Source of the DNA: Flammeovirgaceae bacterium UBA976
GTDB taxonomy: Bacteria > Bacteroidota > Bacteroidia > Cytophagales > Cyclobacteriaceae
Reading direction: 5' to 3'
NCBI GenBank assembly: GCA_002292365.1
Contig: DBBU01000002.1
Location: 9,761 to 42,321 of the forward strand
DNA length: 32,561 nt
A program made the translations under genes and the position numbers. Below, in pieces: positions 15,076-23,553 of this stretch. Numbering within the stretch: position 1 is the first letter of the stretch; each line of letters starts with the position of its first letter. The notes under the pieces were generated by a model. The model did not search any database and was not told the DNA's origin. It was given only the letters and a program-made list of their open reading frames with translations.

Positions 15076-16491
15076 ATGAAAATATTATTAACGGGAGCAA
15101 CGGGCTACATAGGAAAAAGACTACTCCTAGAATTAATATATCATGGCCACAACATAGTTTGTACCGTCCGAGACAAAAATAGATTTTCAGCGCCCGCTTC
15201 CATTTTAGATAAGATAGATGTTATTGAAGTCGATTTCTTGGATTTCAAGTCTCTAGAAAAAATACCTCAAGACATTGAAGGAGCTTATTATCTGATGCAT
15301 TCTATGTCCAACACCCATGATTATGAAAAATTAGAGAAACAATCTGCTATCCATTTTCGTGAAATTATGAAAGACAAAGACCTGCAACATGTAGTATACC
15401 TCAGTGGCATTACCAATGAGGATTCATTGTCAGCACATTTATCATCGCGACGTACGGTAGAGCATGAATTGGGCCTAGGCTCTTATCCTTTGACCACTGT
15501 ACGTGCAGGTATCATTATAGGTTCGGGCAGTGCTTCTTTTGAGATCATTCGTGACTTAGTCGAAAAATTACCCCTCATGATTACCCCCAAATGGCTTAAC
15601 ACTAAATGTCAACCTATAGGAGTTGATAATGTCCTAGATTGTCTTATCAAAACCCTAGGGAATGAGAAAACCTATGATAAAAATTTTGACATTGGAGGTC
15701 CTGAAGTCTTGACCTACAAAGAAATACTTTTAGGATTTGCAAAGGCTCGAAACTTGAAAAGATTAATCTTTACCGTACCCATAATGACTCCAAAATTATC
15801 CTCTTACTGGCTCTACTTTGTTACTTCCACCTCTTTCAAATTGGCTTCTGCCCTAGTCAGTAGTATGAAAGTTGAGGTGGTATGTAGAAACCTTGAATTA
15901 TTCAAAATTATAAATATTGAACCCATCAAATATCAAGAAGCACTCAAAAGAACGCTGTCAGAAATTGTAGAAAATAGGATTGTATCCAGCTGGAAAGATT
16001 CCCTGATCAGTAGTGCATTTAATCTCAATATCTCCGAATTTCTTCAAGTACCCATTTTTGGCTGTTTTCAAGATAAAAGATCCAATAAAATATCACACAA
16101 GCAAGAATGTGTTGATCGTATATGGCGTATTGGAGGTCAGAGAGGTTGGTATTATGCCAATGGATTATGGAAATTACGAGGGTTTATAGATAAACTGTTT
16201 GGAGGGGTTGGACTGCGTAGAGGTAGAACGCAAGAAGATATTCTCCATGTTGGGGATGCCATAGATTTTTGGCGTGTTTTATATGCGGACAAAGAAGAAG
16301 GTAGATTACTCTTATTTGCTGAAATGAAACTCCCTGGGGAAGCTTGGTTAGAATTCAAAGTTCAAGGAACCAATTTAGAGCAAACGGCTACTTTCAGGCC
16401 CAAAGGTGTTTGGGGTCGACTTTACTGGTATGCTGTTTTTCCCTTTCATGGTTTTATCTTCAAAGGCATGTTAAATAATCTTACAAAATAA
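15076..16491 (+). CDS. SDR-family NAD(P)-binding protein with C-terminal DUF2867 domain
   Basis: 471 residues. Residues 1-230 are an extended/atypical SDR Rossmann domain with the glycine motif TGATGYIGKR (6-15), YYLMHSMS (91-98) and VVYLSGITNE (127-136). This resembles YbjT-like and NAD(P)H-binding epimerase-like proteins. Residues about 320-471 match DUF2867 (WRIGGQRGWYYANGLWKLRG, later IDFWRVLYAD and a final FPFHGFIFKGML). The two-domain layout is common in bacteria, but the substrate is unknown. It starts 10 bases after the peroxidase gene, and its TAA is followed at once by the ATG of the photolyase. Confidence 0.88.
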   Translation: MKILLTGATGYIGKRLLLELIYHGHNIVCTVRDKNRFSAPASILDKIDVIEVDFLDFKSLEKIPQDIEGAYYLMHSMSNTHDYEKLEKQSAIHFREIMKDKDLQHVVYLSGITNEDSLSAHLSSRRTVEHELGLGSYPLTTVRAGIIIGSGSASFEIIRDLVEKLPLMITPKWLNTKCQPIGVDNVLDCLIKTLGNEKTYDKNFDIGGPEVLTYKEILLGFAKARNLKRLIFTVPIMTPKLSSYWLYFVTSTSFKLASALVSSMKVEVVCRNLELFKIINIEPIKYQEALKRTLSEIVENRIVSSWKDSLISSAFNLNISEFLQVPIFGCFQDKRSNKISHKQECVDRIWRIGGQRGWYYANGLWKLRGFIDKLFGGVGLRRGRTQEDILHVGDAIDFWRVLYADKEEGRLLLFAEMKLPGEAWLEFKVQGTNLEQTATFRPKGVWGRLYWYAVFPFHGFIFKGMLNNLTK

Positions 16492-17781
16492 ATGAAAATT
16501 GCTATTTTTTGGTTTCGAAGAGATCTTCGACTTGAAGATAACACTGCGCTTCATGCAGCGTTAAAATCAGGTAACCAAGTACTTCCCATATTTATATTTG
16601 ATCAAGATATTTTATCCGATTTGCCAAAAAAAGATGCCCGATTGGGTTTTATTCATGATTTATTAACAGATATCAACTCAAGCCTTCATCAATTTGAAAG
16701 TGGAGTACAATGTATGTTTGGTAATCCACTTAATGTTTGGAAGTCTTTGTTAGAGAGTTACGACATCTCCTCCGTGTTCATTAATAAAGACTATGAACCC
16801 TATGCACGGAAAAGAGATCAAGAAATTGCCACATTACTCTCAGAAAATGGTATTGCTTTACATATCTTCAAGGATCAGGTCATTTTTGAAGAAAATGAAA
16901 TTTTAAAGGCAGATGGCAAACCTTATACTGTTTTTACTCCCTATAAAAATAAATGGCTTTCTCATTTCAGCAAAGAAATGTTACCATCTGAAGCTTCAAA
17001 CTTCAAAGCCCTCTATAAAAAAACGCAAGTTGTACCTGCTTTGAGTAGTATGAATTTCAAAGTTGCCACCATAAAGGTCAAGCCTTATGATCTCTCATCA
17101 CTGAGCGAATACATCAAAAGTAGAGACTTACCCTGTACCGATAATACAAGCTATCTGAGTCCACATTTGAGATTTGGGAGTGTCAGTGTTCGGAAAATAA
17201 TCGGTACGCTTAAAGAAACAGATGCGGTCTTTTTAAGTGAATTGATCTGGCGCGAATTTTTCATGCAAATAATCTACCATTTTCCAAGGGTAGTCACTGA
17301 GAACTTTAAGGTGAAATACAATAGCATTGTATGGAGAAATGATGAACAGGAATTTGAAAAATGGTGTGCAGGTAAGACGGGTTATCCGATGGTTGATGCG
17401 GGCATGAGACAATTGAACGCCACGGGATATATGCATAATCGCGTGCGAATGGTCACTGCAAGTTTTCTTTGTAAACATTTACTCATTGATTGGCGTTGGG
17501 GCGAAGCCTATTTTGCTCAAAAACTTTTAGATTATGAGCTTTCTTCGAATAACGGTAACTGGCAATGGTCGGCAGGTACGGGCTGTGATGCTACCCCTTA
17601 TTTTAGGGTATTTAATCCAACTTCTCAACAACAAAAATTCGATGGCAAAGGAATTTATGTAAAAAAATGGATCCCTGAATTAGATTCCTTTGACTATGTC
17701 CCCCCAATGGTTGACCATAAATTAGCTCGTGAAAGAGCCTTGAGTACCTATAAAATAGGCCTTACTTCTCATCAAGATTAA
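16492..17781 (+). CDS. phrB: Class I CPD photolyase (deoxyribodipyrimidine photo-lyase)
   Basis: 429 residues. Antenna domain 1-130 begins IFWFRRDLRLEDNTALHAAL. The FAD domain has TSYLSPHLRFGSVSVR (219-234), ELIWREFFMQ (250-259), KTGYPMVDAGMRQLNATGYM (295-314) with HNRVRM after it, DWRWG (333-337) and NNGNWQWSAGTG (353-364). The electron-transfer tryptophans W281, W334 and W357, the substrate-side W359 and N353 are all present, so this copy looks fully competent for blue-light repair of cyclobutane pyrimidine dimers. It is the last gene of the operon from 12074. Its TAA overlaps the stop of the convergent lycopene cyclase gene by 4 bases. It is the most conventional of four photolyase-type genes in this window. 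Confidence 0.95.
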   Translation: MKIAIFWFRRDLRLEDNTALHAALKSGNQVLPIFIFDQDILSDLPKKDARLGFIHDLLTDINSSLHQFESGVQCMFGNPLNVWKSLLESYDISSVFINKDYEPYARKRDQEIATLLSENGIALHIFKDQVIFEENEILKADGKPYTVFTPYKNKWLSHFSKEMLPSEASNFKALYKKTQVVPALSSMNFKVATIKVKPYDLSSLSEYIKSRDLPCTDNTSYLSPHLRFGSVSVRKIIGTLKETDAVFLSELIWREFFMQIIYHFPRVVTENFKVKYNSIVWRNDEQEFEKWCAGKTGYPMVDAGMRQLNATGYMHNRVRMVTASFLCKHLLIDWRWGEAYFAQKLLDYELSSNNGNWQWSAGTGCDATPYFRVFNPTSQQQKFDGKGIYVKKWIPELDSFDYVPPMVDHKLARERALSTYKIGLTSHQD

Positions 17782-18482
17782 CGAGGTCTGTACTTTAAGG
17801 CTTTAGGTAAAAAGGTTTCAGTCAATAAAATATTCAGCATAACCAAGCCCATGCCGTAGAATACATCCTCTACTGGAATGGTAAAAATTCGGATACCTAA
17901 ATTCTCAGCATCATTGTACCATACGATGGGTGCATCAATTAAACTACCCGTTAGCACACCGTTGACCATTAAAAAGGGCAACATAAGTAGGCCCCAAGCA
18001 ATGTAAAACCTCCTCAACAATATAGGTTTTGATACACTAGTGAATACCAATATGGTCAATGTAAAAAAAGCATTGAAAGCAGTGTAGGTTTTATCAAAAA
18101 AGAAAACCACCATCAGCACTAAAATCAGTGCTAAACAAGCACTGATTAGATTAGTCATTCCTTTGGACAATCCACCCTGTGGAAAGATCGCTATCAATGT
18201 GTAATGAGAAAAAACACAAGCAAAAGGGATACATATAAAGAAGAGCACTTCTTCAATGGGCAACTGCCAAATACGCAGTACCATGAGATAATCTGGGTTA
18301 AAACCCCAAATTCCTTGCACAGTAAAGTAAATATCCCAGCTGAGGTAAGCACACCCACTGAGGACCATAGCAGGAAAAAAAGCTTTGAATTTCTTATGAA
18401 ATTCTATGCGAGGATGAAAACTGAAAAAAAAAGGTATAAAAATAGTTACAATATCTATTATCAAATATAAATAATGCTTCAT
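17778..18482 (-). CDS. crtYcd: Lycopene beta-cyclase, fused CrtYc/CrtYd membrane type
   Basis: 234 residues from the ATG at 18482; a longer frame to 18536 lies inside crtZ and is rejected. The protein is very hydrophobic with about seven membrane helices. It carries two internal copies of the lycopene-cyclase-domain motif, LPIEEVLFF (74-82) and IPVEDVFYG (202-210), matching the CrtYc and CrtYd halves joined in one chain. It would turn lycopene into beta-carotene in the inner membrane. The start overlaps the crtZ stop by 4 bases (ATGA). Last gene of the carotenoid operon. Confidence 0.9.
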   Translation of the reverse strand: MKHYLYLIIDIVTIFIPFFFSFHPRIEFHKKFKAFFPAMVLSGCAYLSWDIYFTVQGIWGFNPDYLMVLRIWQLPIEEVLFFICIPFACVFSHYTLIAIFPQGGLSKGMTNLISACLALILVLMVVFFFDKTYTAFNAFFTLTILVFTSVSKPILLRRFYIAWGLLMLPFLMVNGVLTGSLIDAPIVWYNDAENLGIRIFTIPVEDVFYGMGLVMLNILLTETFLPKALKYRPR

Positions 18483-18931
18483 TTGCTCCACTCTGATTTG
18501 AAATACTTGAGTGGGACCAGTAGCATCCCAAAGCACTCACCTTCCTCTTTCGTCCGGTTTTTATGATGTATTTTATGGGCTTTACGTATGGCACGCAAAT
18601 AAACATTATTTGATCTGGTGAAAATTTTTATTCTTTGATGTATAAAGATGTCATGCACCAAAAAATAACAAAGACCATAAGCTGCGATACCATAGCCAAT
18701 AGCCATCAGATAAAAAATAGAGAAATGGGCACCTAATACGATGCAGAGCATACTTGGGGTGGCAAAAATCAAAAAGAAACTGTCATTTCGTTCAAAAATG
18801 TGTACCTCATTTTCTCTGGTATGATGGTCCTCATGAAGATTCCAAAATAGGCCATGCATAATGTATTTATGGGCAAACCAAGCTACGAATTCCATAAAAA
18901 AGAAAGTACTTATAAAAGCAATGATGTTCAT
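18479..18931 (-). CDS. crtZ: Beta-carotene hydroxylase CrtZ
   Basis: 150 residues from the ATG at 18931; an upstream TTG at 18940 adds only three residues. All His clusters of the diiron fatty-acid-hydroxylase/CrtZ family are present: HKYIMH (21-26), HEDHH (33-37), HDIFIHQR (93-100) and HKIHH (119-123). Hydrophobic stretches at about 3-20 and 52-92 anchor it in the membrane. It would hydroxylate beta-carotene at C3 and C3' to give zeaxanthin. The gap to the preceding hypothetical gene is 29 bases. With no ketolase in the cluster, zeaxanthin is the predicted end product of the encoded steps. Confidence 0.94.
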   Translation of the reverse strand: MNIIAFISTFFFMEFVAWFAHKYIMHGLFWNLHEDHHTRENEVHIFERNDSFFLIFATPSMLCIVLGAHFSIFYLMAIGYGIAAYGLCYFLVHDIFIHQRIKIFTRSNNVYLRAIRKAHKIHHKNRTKEEGECFGMLLVPLKYFKSEWSK

Positions 18932-18960
18932 CGAGACCAATACATTTTAACTATTCAAAA

Positions 18961-19461
18961 TTAATCATTTATATCAAGTAAAAAAGCATTCAACCGACCC
19001 TGTTGTAAATCGGATAGATGTTTACCATTTAATAAATTGTCACAAAATTTTTTTATCCACGTCATTTTTAATCCTGAATTCAAAATATTATTGATATAAA
19101 ATTCCAAATCTTTTTCAACACTTTCATCATAGCTTAAAAAGCTAGGTGCATTAAGTTGAACTAGCAGTCGGAGGTATCTTAATTCTGGGTTGTCTTTGTT
19201 TTGATCAATCGCCTTTTCAATTTTTTCTTTACCACTATTGAAATAATTCCATTTTTCTCCAGGCCAGAAAGCATTTTCTGCCAACATGGTCTCCGAGACT
19301 CCTACATAAGCCATTACCAAAGGATTTAAATCCCATTGCGCATCTGATTGTAATGCATCTAAATAAGCCTGCGTAATTTTTTGACTGTGAAATTCCTCCC
19401 TGATACTCAAGTCAGGAATAAACAGTGCTGTTAATATGAACCAAATAAAAATGAGTTTCAA
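18961..19461 (-). CDS. Hypothetical secreted or membrane-anchored protein in the carotenoid operon
   Basis: 166 residues. The start must be TTG at 19461: it overlaps the crtB stop (TTGA), an in-frame TAA lies three codons upstream, and the next Met is residue 50. The first 18 residues (MKLIFIWFILTALFIPDLS) look like a signal sequence or anchor. The remainder is helical with a TPR-like feel (KEKIEKAIDQNKDNPELRYL, RLLVQLNAP). From memory, similar small proteins occur between crtB and crtZ in other Bacteroidota, but no function is known to me. Location suggests a role in carotenoid assembly, transport or membrane insertion; that is inference. Confidence 0.75.
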   Translation of the reverse strand: MKLIFIWFILTALFIPDLSIREEFHSQKITQAYLDALQSDAQWDLNPLVMAYVGVSETMLAENAFWPGEKWNYFNSGKEKIEKAIDQNKDNPELRYLRLLVQLNAPSFLSYDESVEKDLEFYINNILNSGLKMTWIKKFCDNLLNGKHLSDLQQGRLNAFLLDIND

Positions 19462-20297
19462 ACGAAATTAAATTTAACTTTTAAATAAGATTTAAAAAAT
19501 AAATAAGTTTTCATGAAATTATTCACTCTTATTCTAGTTTCCAAAAGTCTTGATGACGGTGTTTTTTTCAATTTTACCATAAGCTCGAAATAATATGAAT
19601 AAGCAGTATAAACCCCTAATTTAGCAACTAAAGGCAACTGTGCAATTCCGATTTTCGCTGCCTGAAAATCTTCCTGTATTTCTTTGATAATACCGTCTTT
19701 AGATGGTTCATCAAGATTCTCCAAGTCCACTTGGGGAAAATAAGAGCGATTTAACACATCTAGATCATTTTTGATATCTCTCAGGAAATTTACTTTTTGA
19801 AAAGCTGAACCCAACCGCATGGCACTTTCTTTTAGTGATTCATACAAGCTTTGATCACCTTCGACAAAAACTTTAAGACACATCAAGCCGACCACGTCAG
19901 CAGATCCATATATGTATTGCTTATACTCCTCCTGGGTACTATATTGCGATTTATAGAGATCCATTTTCATGCTTCGCATAAAAGCATCGATTAAGGATAT
20001 GTCAATATCATACTTAAGAATCGTTTTTTGAAAGGAATTGAGAATAGGATTTAAACTAATTCCTACCTTAAGTGCCGCATAAAAATCTTCTTCAAATTGC
20101 TTAAGTAATTCCTCTTGATTGTGCTCATGAAAGGTATCTACAATTTCATCTGCAAATCTCACAAACCCATAAATATTATGAATGTCTTGTTGAATGATTG
20201 GAGACAATAGGTTTACAGCCTTATAAAAGGAAGTACTGTATTTTAGGGTTACTTCTTTGCTACACGCCTGGGTCAATTCATCGTACAACAACGTCAT
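19458..20297 (-). CDS. crtB: Phytoene synthase CrtB
   Basis: 279 residues. Both Asp-rich motifs of squalene/phytoene synthases are present: RFADEIVD (47-54, D50 and D54) and FLRDIKNDLD (171-180, D174 and D178). These bind Mg-pyrophosphate. STSFYKA (21-27) and YGSADVVGLMCLKVF (130-144) are also typical. It condenses two geranylgeranyl pyrophosphates into phytoene, the first committed carotenoid step. The geranylgeranyl pyrophosphate synthase is not in the window. The ATG overlaps the crtI stop by 4 bases, and its own stop overlaps the next TTG start by 4, so translation is probably coupled. Confidence 0.95.
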   Translation of the reverse strand: MTLLYDELTQACSKEVTLKYSTSFYKAVNLLSPIIQQDIHNIYGFVRFADEIVDTFHEHNQEELLKQFEEDFYAALKVGISLNPILNSFQKTILKYDIDISLIDAFMRSMKMDLYKSQYSTQEEYKQYIYGSADVVGLMCLKVFVEGDQSLYESLKESAMRLGSAFQKVNFLRDIKNDLDVLNRSYFPQVDLENLDEPSKDGIIKEIQEDFQAAKIGIAQLPLVAKLGVYTAYSYYFELMVKLKKTPSSRLLETRIRVNNFMKTYLFFKSYLKVKFNFV

Positions 20298-21769
20298 GTT
20301 AATCTTTGTTTACTCGTGTTTTGAGAAATCAGCTCCGCCGCAATTTTACCAGAAATCAAAGAAGGGGGTACGCCGGGTCCTGGGACGGTTAATTGTCCAG
20401 TAAAATATAAATTTTTTACTTTTTTACTCATTATTTTCGGCCTTAAAAATGCAGTCTGGAATAAGGTATTAGCCAGTCCGTAAGCATTTCCTTTATAAGA
20501 ATTATAATCCTCCTTAAAATCGTTGAGACAATAGGACTCCTTAAAGGAAATGAATGCTTTGATGGGTTGCTTAGTGTACTTTTCTAATCGTGCGAGTATC
20601 ATATCAAAATACTTTTCTCGTAAGATTTCAGAATCTTCTAAGTCAGGTGCCAAAGGAACGAGGAAAAAACCACTTTCTCTACCCTCGGGAGCTACTGAAG
20701 GATCGGTCAGACTCGTAAAACTGGCATAAAATAAAGGAGCCTTCGGCCATTTAGGGTCGTCATATATTTCACTGGCATGGGCTTCAAAATCAGTATCAAA
20801 AAACAACATGTGATGTAGTATACCAGTTAGTTTTTTATCAAAACCGACATAAAACAATAGTGAAGACGGAGCAAATGTTTTTTTCTCCCAATAAGATTCA
20901 TTGTAAGATCTTAGATTACTAGGCAATAACGTTTCTGTGTGATGATAATCTGCCCCACTAAGCACAACATCCGAGGGCGTCCATACTCCATCAATCACCA
21001 GGCCATTTGCGACACCATTTTCTGTCGCTATTTTTTCTACATTACTTCCTGTATGTATTTTCACACCCAGTGATAAAGCCAAACTTTCAATGGCCTCTAC
21101 TACTTTGTACATCCCTCCAATGGGATACCAAGTACCCAAAACGAAATCTGCATGATTCATGAAATTATAAAATGCTGGCGTATTTTGAGGTTTAGCTCCC
21201 AAAAATAACACAGGAAATTCCAAAATTTTGACGAGCTTTGGATTCTTGAAGCGTTTCCTTATTTGATGGCTAATGGTCATGACAAACTGATCTAGCTTCT
21301 TGACAGTTTCATAGGTCACGAGTTCAAGCGGAGAAATACCTGGTTTATAAACCAATTTTTCAATAGCTATGCGATAATTATGGCCCGCATCTTCAAGAAA
21401 TTTAGCTAAAAGGTAACCCGCTCCCGCTTCTTCTTTTTCAAATATTTTGAAAATTTCTTCTAATGAATCTGGGATCTCTACTGAGGAACCATCTTCAAAA
21501 TAAACCCGATAGGCCGGGGCGAGGCGTTTCAATTCATAGAAATTTGAGGTTTTATTTCCAAAATCTTGAAAAAATTTGTCAAAAACATCAGGCATCCAAT
21601 ACCAGCTAGGGCCCATATCAAAAGTAAATCCTTCTTTGACCATTTTTCGAGCCCTTCCTCCTATAGATGTGTTTTTTTCAAATACCTCTACCTCAAATCC
21701 GGCCTTGGCCAAATAGCATGCAGCAGACAAAGAAGAAAAGCCAGAACCAATTATGTTAACTTTTTGCAT
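20294..21769 (-). CDS. crtI: Phytoene desaturase CrtI
   Basis: 491 residues. The FAD-binding motif is NIIGSGFSSLSAACYLAKAG (5-24), with ribose-binding E31 and GGRA (37-40), followed by FDMGPSWYW. The C-terminal FAD block near residues 450-475 reads LYFTGQLTVPGPGVPPSLIS, the bacterial CrtI hallmark. It converts phytoene to lycopene at the membrane surface. First gene of the minus-strand crt operon. The upstream region has only a one-mismatch -7 box (CATCTTTG on the minus strand, 21840-21847). Control by the B12 regulator at 10943 is likely from known CarH biology but not proven by a clear operator here. Confidence 0.95.
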   Translation of the reverse strand: MQKVNIIGSGFSSLSAACYLAKAGFEVEVFEKNTSIGGRARKMVKEGFTFDMGPSWYWMPDVFDKFFQDFGNKTSNFYELKRLAPAYRVYFEDGSSVEIPDSLEEIFKIFEKEEAGAGYLLAKFLEDAGHNYRIAIEKLVYKPGISPLELVTYETVKKLDQFVMTISHQIRKRFKNPKLVKILEFPVLFLGAKPQNTPAFYNFMNHADFVLGTWYPIGGMYKVVEAIESLALSLGVKIHTGSNVEKIATENGVANGLVIDGVWTPSDVVLSGADYHHTETLLPSNLRSYNESYWEKKTFAPSSLLFYVGFDKKLTGILHHMLFFDTDFEAHASEIYDDPKWPKAPLFYASFTSLTDPSVAPEGRESGFFLVPLAPDLEDSEILREKYFDMILARLEKYTKQPIKAFISFKESYCLNDFKEDYNSYKGNAYGLANTLFQTAFLRPKIMSKKVKNLYFTGQLTVPGPGVPPSLISGKIAAELISQNTSKQRLT

Positions 21770-21839
21770 AAAAACAATAATACCCTGAATTAACTTAATA
21801 AAACAAGTAAAAGTTCATCTAAAAACTGCAATATTTCTA

Positions 21840-21847
21840 CAAAGATG
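21840..21847 (-). promoter_or_regulatory. Weak -7 promoter candidate for the crt operon
   Basis: On the minus strand it is CATCTTTG, one mismatch from TAnnTTTG, about 71 bases upstream of the crtI ATG. TTTGTA partly matches the TTTGnAC core at the regulator's promoters. No convincing -33 element. Confidence 0.3.
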
Positions 21848-21955
21848 ATGTTTATCCTACTATTTCATGAAAATCTTGCACTTAAACAATTTCAATTAAA
21901 AATTAAGTCGTTGGGTTTCAAAATCAATCCCAAACTAATTTCTATATAAATTGAG

Positions 21956-21973
21956 TTTCTATTTTAATAGAAA
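21956..21973. promoter_or_regulatory. Inverted repeat upstream of the sugar transporter gene
   Basis: TTTCTATT (21956-21963) and AATAGAAA (21966-21973) are perfect 8-base arms around TT, 44 bases before the MFS ATG. The symmetry and position suit an operator for a sugar-responsive regulator; AT-richness makes chance possible. Confidence 0.4.
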
Positions 21974-22017
21974 GTAGAACATAAACCAGAAAAAAACTCG
22001 CAATAATCTAAAAAAAT

Positions 22018-23553
22018 ATGTCAAAAAAATTACTGTTCATCTCCTTTGTCGTTTCTCTCGGAGGATTTTTATTTGGGTTTGATGCGGGTATTATTTCAGG
22101 TGTGATGTCTTACGTCGGACCTGAATTCAATTTAACCGATGGGCAGATTGGATGGGTGGTCAGTGCTCCTTCTTGGGCAGCCATGATTGCCATGATTTTT
22201 TCTGGGCGGTTGAGTGATCGTTTGGGACGAAAAAAAATGCTCTTATTGGTTGCCTTTCTCTATGCCGTATCGGCATTGCTCTCAGCTTATGCGATTACCT
22301 ATGAGATGTTGTCTCTGGCCAGAATGATTGGAGGGCTCGCATTTGGTGCTGCTCTAATTTTAGCACCCATGTATATCGCTGAAATTTCAATGGCTGAAAA
22401 TCGAGGAGTTTTAGTCTCAATACAGCAGTTAAACATTGTTTTGGGATTCTTTGCTGCTTTTTTGAGTAATTATTTTTTCAATAAATACAATAGCCCTGAG
22501 CATTTATTCTTGAATGATGAGAATGTATGGAGGTGGATGCTCGGTGTAGAACTCTTTCCAGCACTGCTCTATTTTCTGGTATTATTCTTCGTGCCAAGGA
22601 GTCCCAGATGGCTTTATTTTAAAAATAAATATATAGAAGCCAAACAAGTCTTAAATCAAATTCACGGTAAAAATAGGGCTGAAAAGGAAATATTTTCGAT
22701 AGAAAAAAGTATCGATAAAGACAGAGAACTACAGCAATTCAAATGGACCGATATTTTAAAACCCAGTTTACGTTTTATTATGATCGTAGGATTGGTAATC
22801 GGTGTTTTACAGCAAATTACAGGGATAAATGCCATCTATTTTTATGCTACCTCTATTTTTAAACAAACTGGGATCGGTACCGATGCCGCTTTTTCATCCG
22901 GTATTCTATTAAGCTCTGTTACTGTCATTTTCACCTTTATTGCGATGTACTTAATTGACCGGGCAGGAAGAAGACCCTTACTGTTGGTTGGTACTGCTGG
23001 AATTGCTTTTAGTTTGCTTTTATGTGCCTTCGGCTTTAATCAAGCAACTTATCAGCTCACATCGCAAGATATTGCCCAATTCAAATTTGAAAAAGCCCAA
23101 AATCTAATCCCTCTGGCGGGTAAGATCTACCAAAATGATGTCGCCTTTAAAGAAGATATGAAAACTGTCTTGGGAAACCGTTCTTATTCTAAAAACGACG
23201 GCGTAATTCTTGAGGCAGCGACTCAAATAAATGCTACTTTAATTCTTGTAGGTATTTTAGGATTTATTGCCTGCTTTGCCTTCTCACTTGGACCCGTCAT
23301 GTGGGTCTTATTGTCTGAGTTATATCCCATTAAATATAGGGGAATTGCCATTGGCATTGTTGCCTTCGTTAATTCATTTATAAGCTCTGCCGTACAGCTT
23401 GTATTTCCATGGGAGTTATCAAACTTAGGCAACGCCATGAGTTTCTTCATCTTTGGTGCTATTGCTGCGGTGGGTTTCTTTGTCTTATTAAAAATATTAC
23501 CAGAAACCAAAGGAAAATCCTTGGAGGAACTTGAAACCGCATTGATCAAATGA
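22018..23553 (+). CDS. Sugar porter family MFS transporter
   Basis: 511 residues, about 12 membrane helices. Sugar-porter motifs are complete: GFLFGFDAGIISG (17-29), GRLSDRLGRKK (62-72), VPRSPRWL, QQITGINAIYFYA in helix 7, LIDRAGRRPLLLVG, and LPETKGKSLEEL at the C-terminus. It is probably a proton-sugar symporter of the XylE/GLUT type. Residues about 341-400, between helices 9 and 10, form an extra polar loop (for example QFKFEKAQNLIPL) not found in XylE. Its TGA overlaps the ATG of the GH16 gene, so it likely imports glucose or short oligosaccharides released by that enzyme. Confidence 0.92.
   Translation: MSKKLLFISFVVSLGGFLFGFDAGIISGVMSYVGPEFNLTDGQIGWVVSAPSWAAMIAMIFSGRLSDRLGRKKMLLLVAFLYAVSALLSAYAITYEMLSLARMIGGLAFGAALILAPMYIAEISMAENRGVLVSIQQLNIVLGFFAAFLSNYFFNKYNSPEHLFLNDENVWRWMLGVELFPALLYFLVLFFVPRSPRWLYFKNKYIEAKQVLNQIHGKNRAEKEIFSIEKSIDKDRELQQFKWTDILKPSLRFIMIVGLVIGVLQQITGINAIYFYATSIFKQTGIGTDAAFSSGILLSSVTVIFTFIAMYLIDRAGRRPLLLVGTAGIAFSLLLCAFGFNQATYQLTSQDIAQFKFEKAQNLIPLAGKIYQNDVAFKEDMKTVLGNRSYSKNDGVILEAATQINATLILVGILGFIACFAFSLGPVMWVLLSELYPIKYRGIAIGIVAFVNSFISSAVQLVFPWELSNLGNAMSFFIFGAIAAVGFFVLLKILPETKGKSLEELETALIK

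Noticed and set aside
18483..18536. Longer start for the lycopene cyclase
   Set aside because: The extra residues come from reading crtZ in another frame; the ATGA overlap at 18482 is the expected coupled start.
23223..23549. 108-residue minus-strand frame inside the MFS transporter
   Set aside because: Antisense of membrane-helix codons; no independent support.
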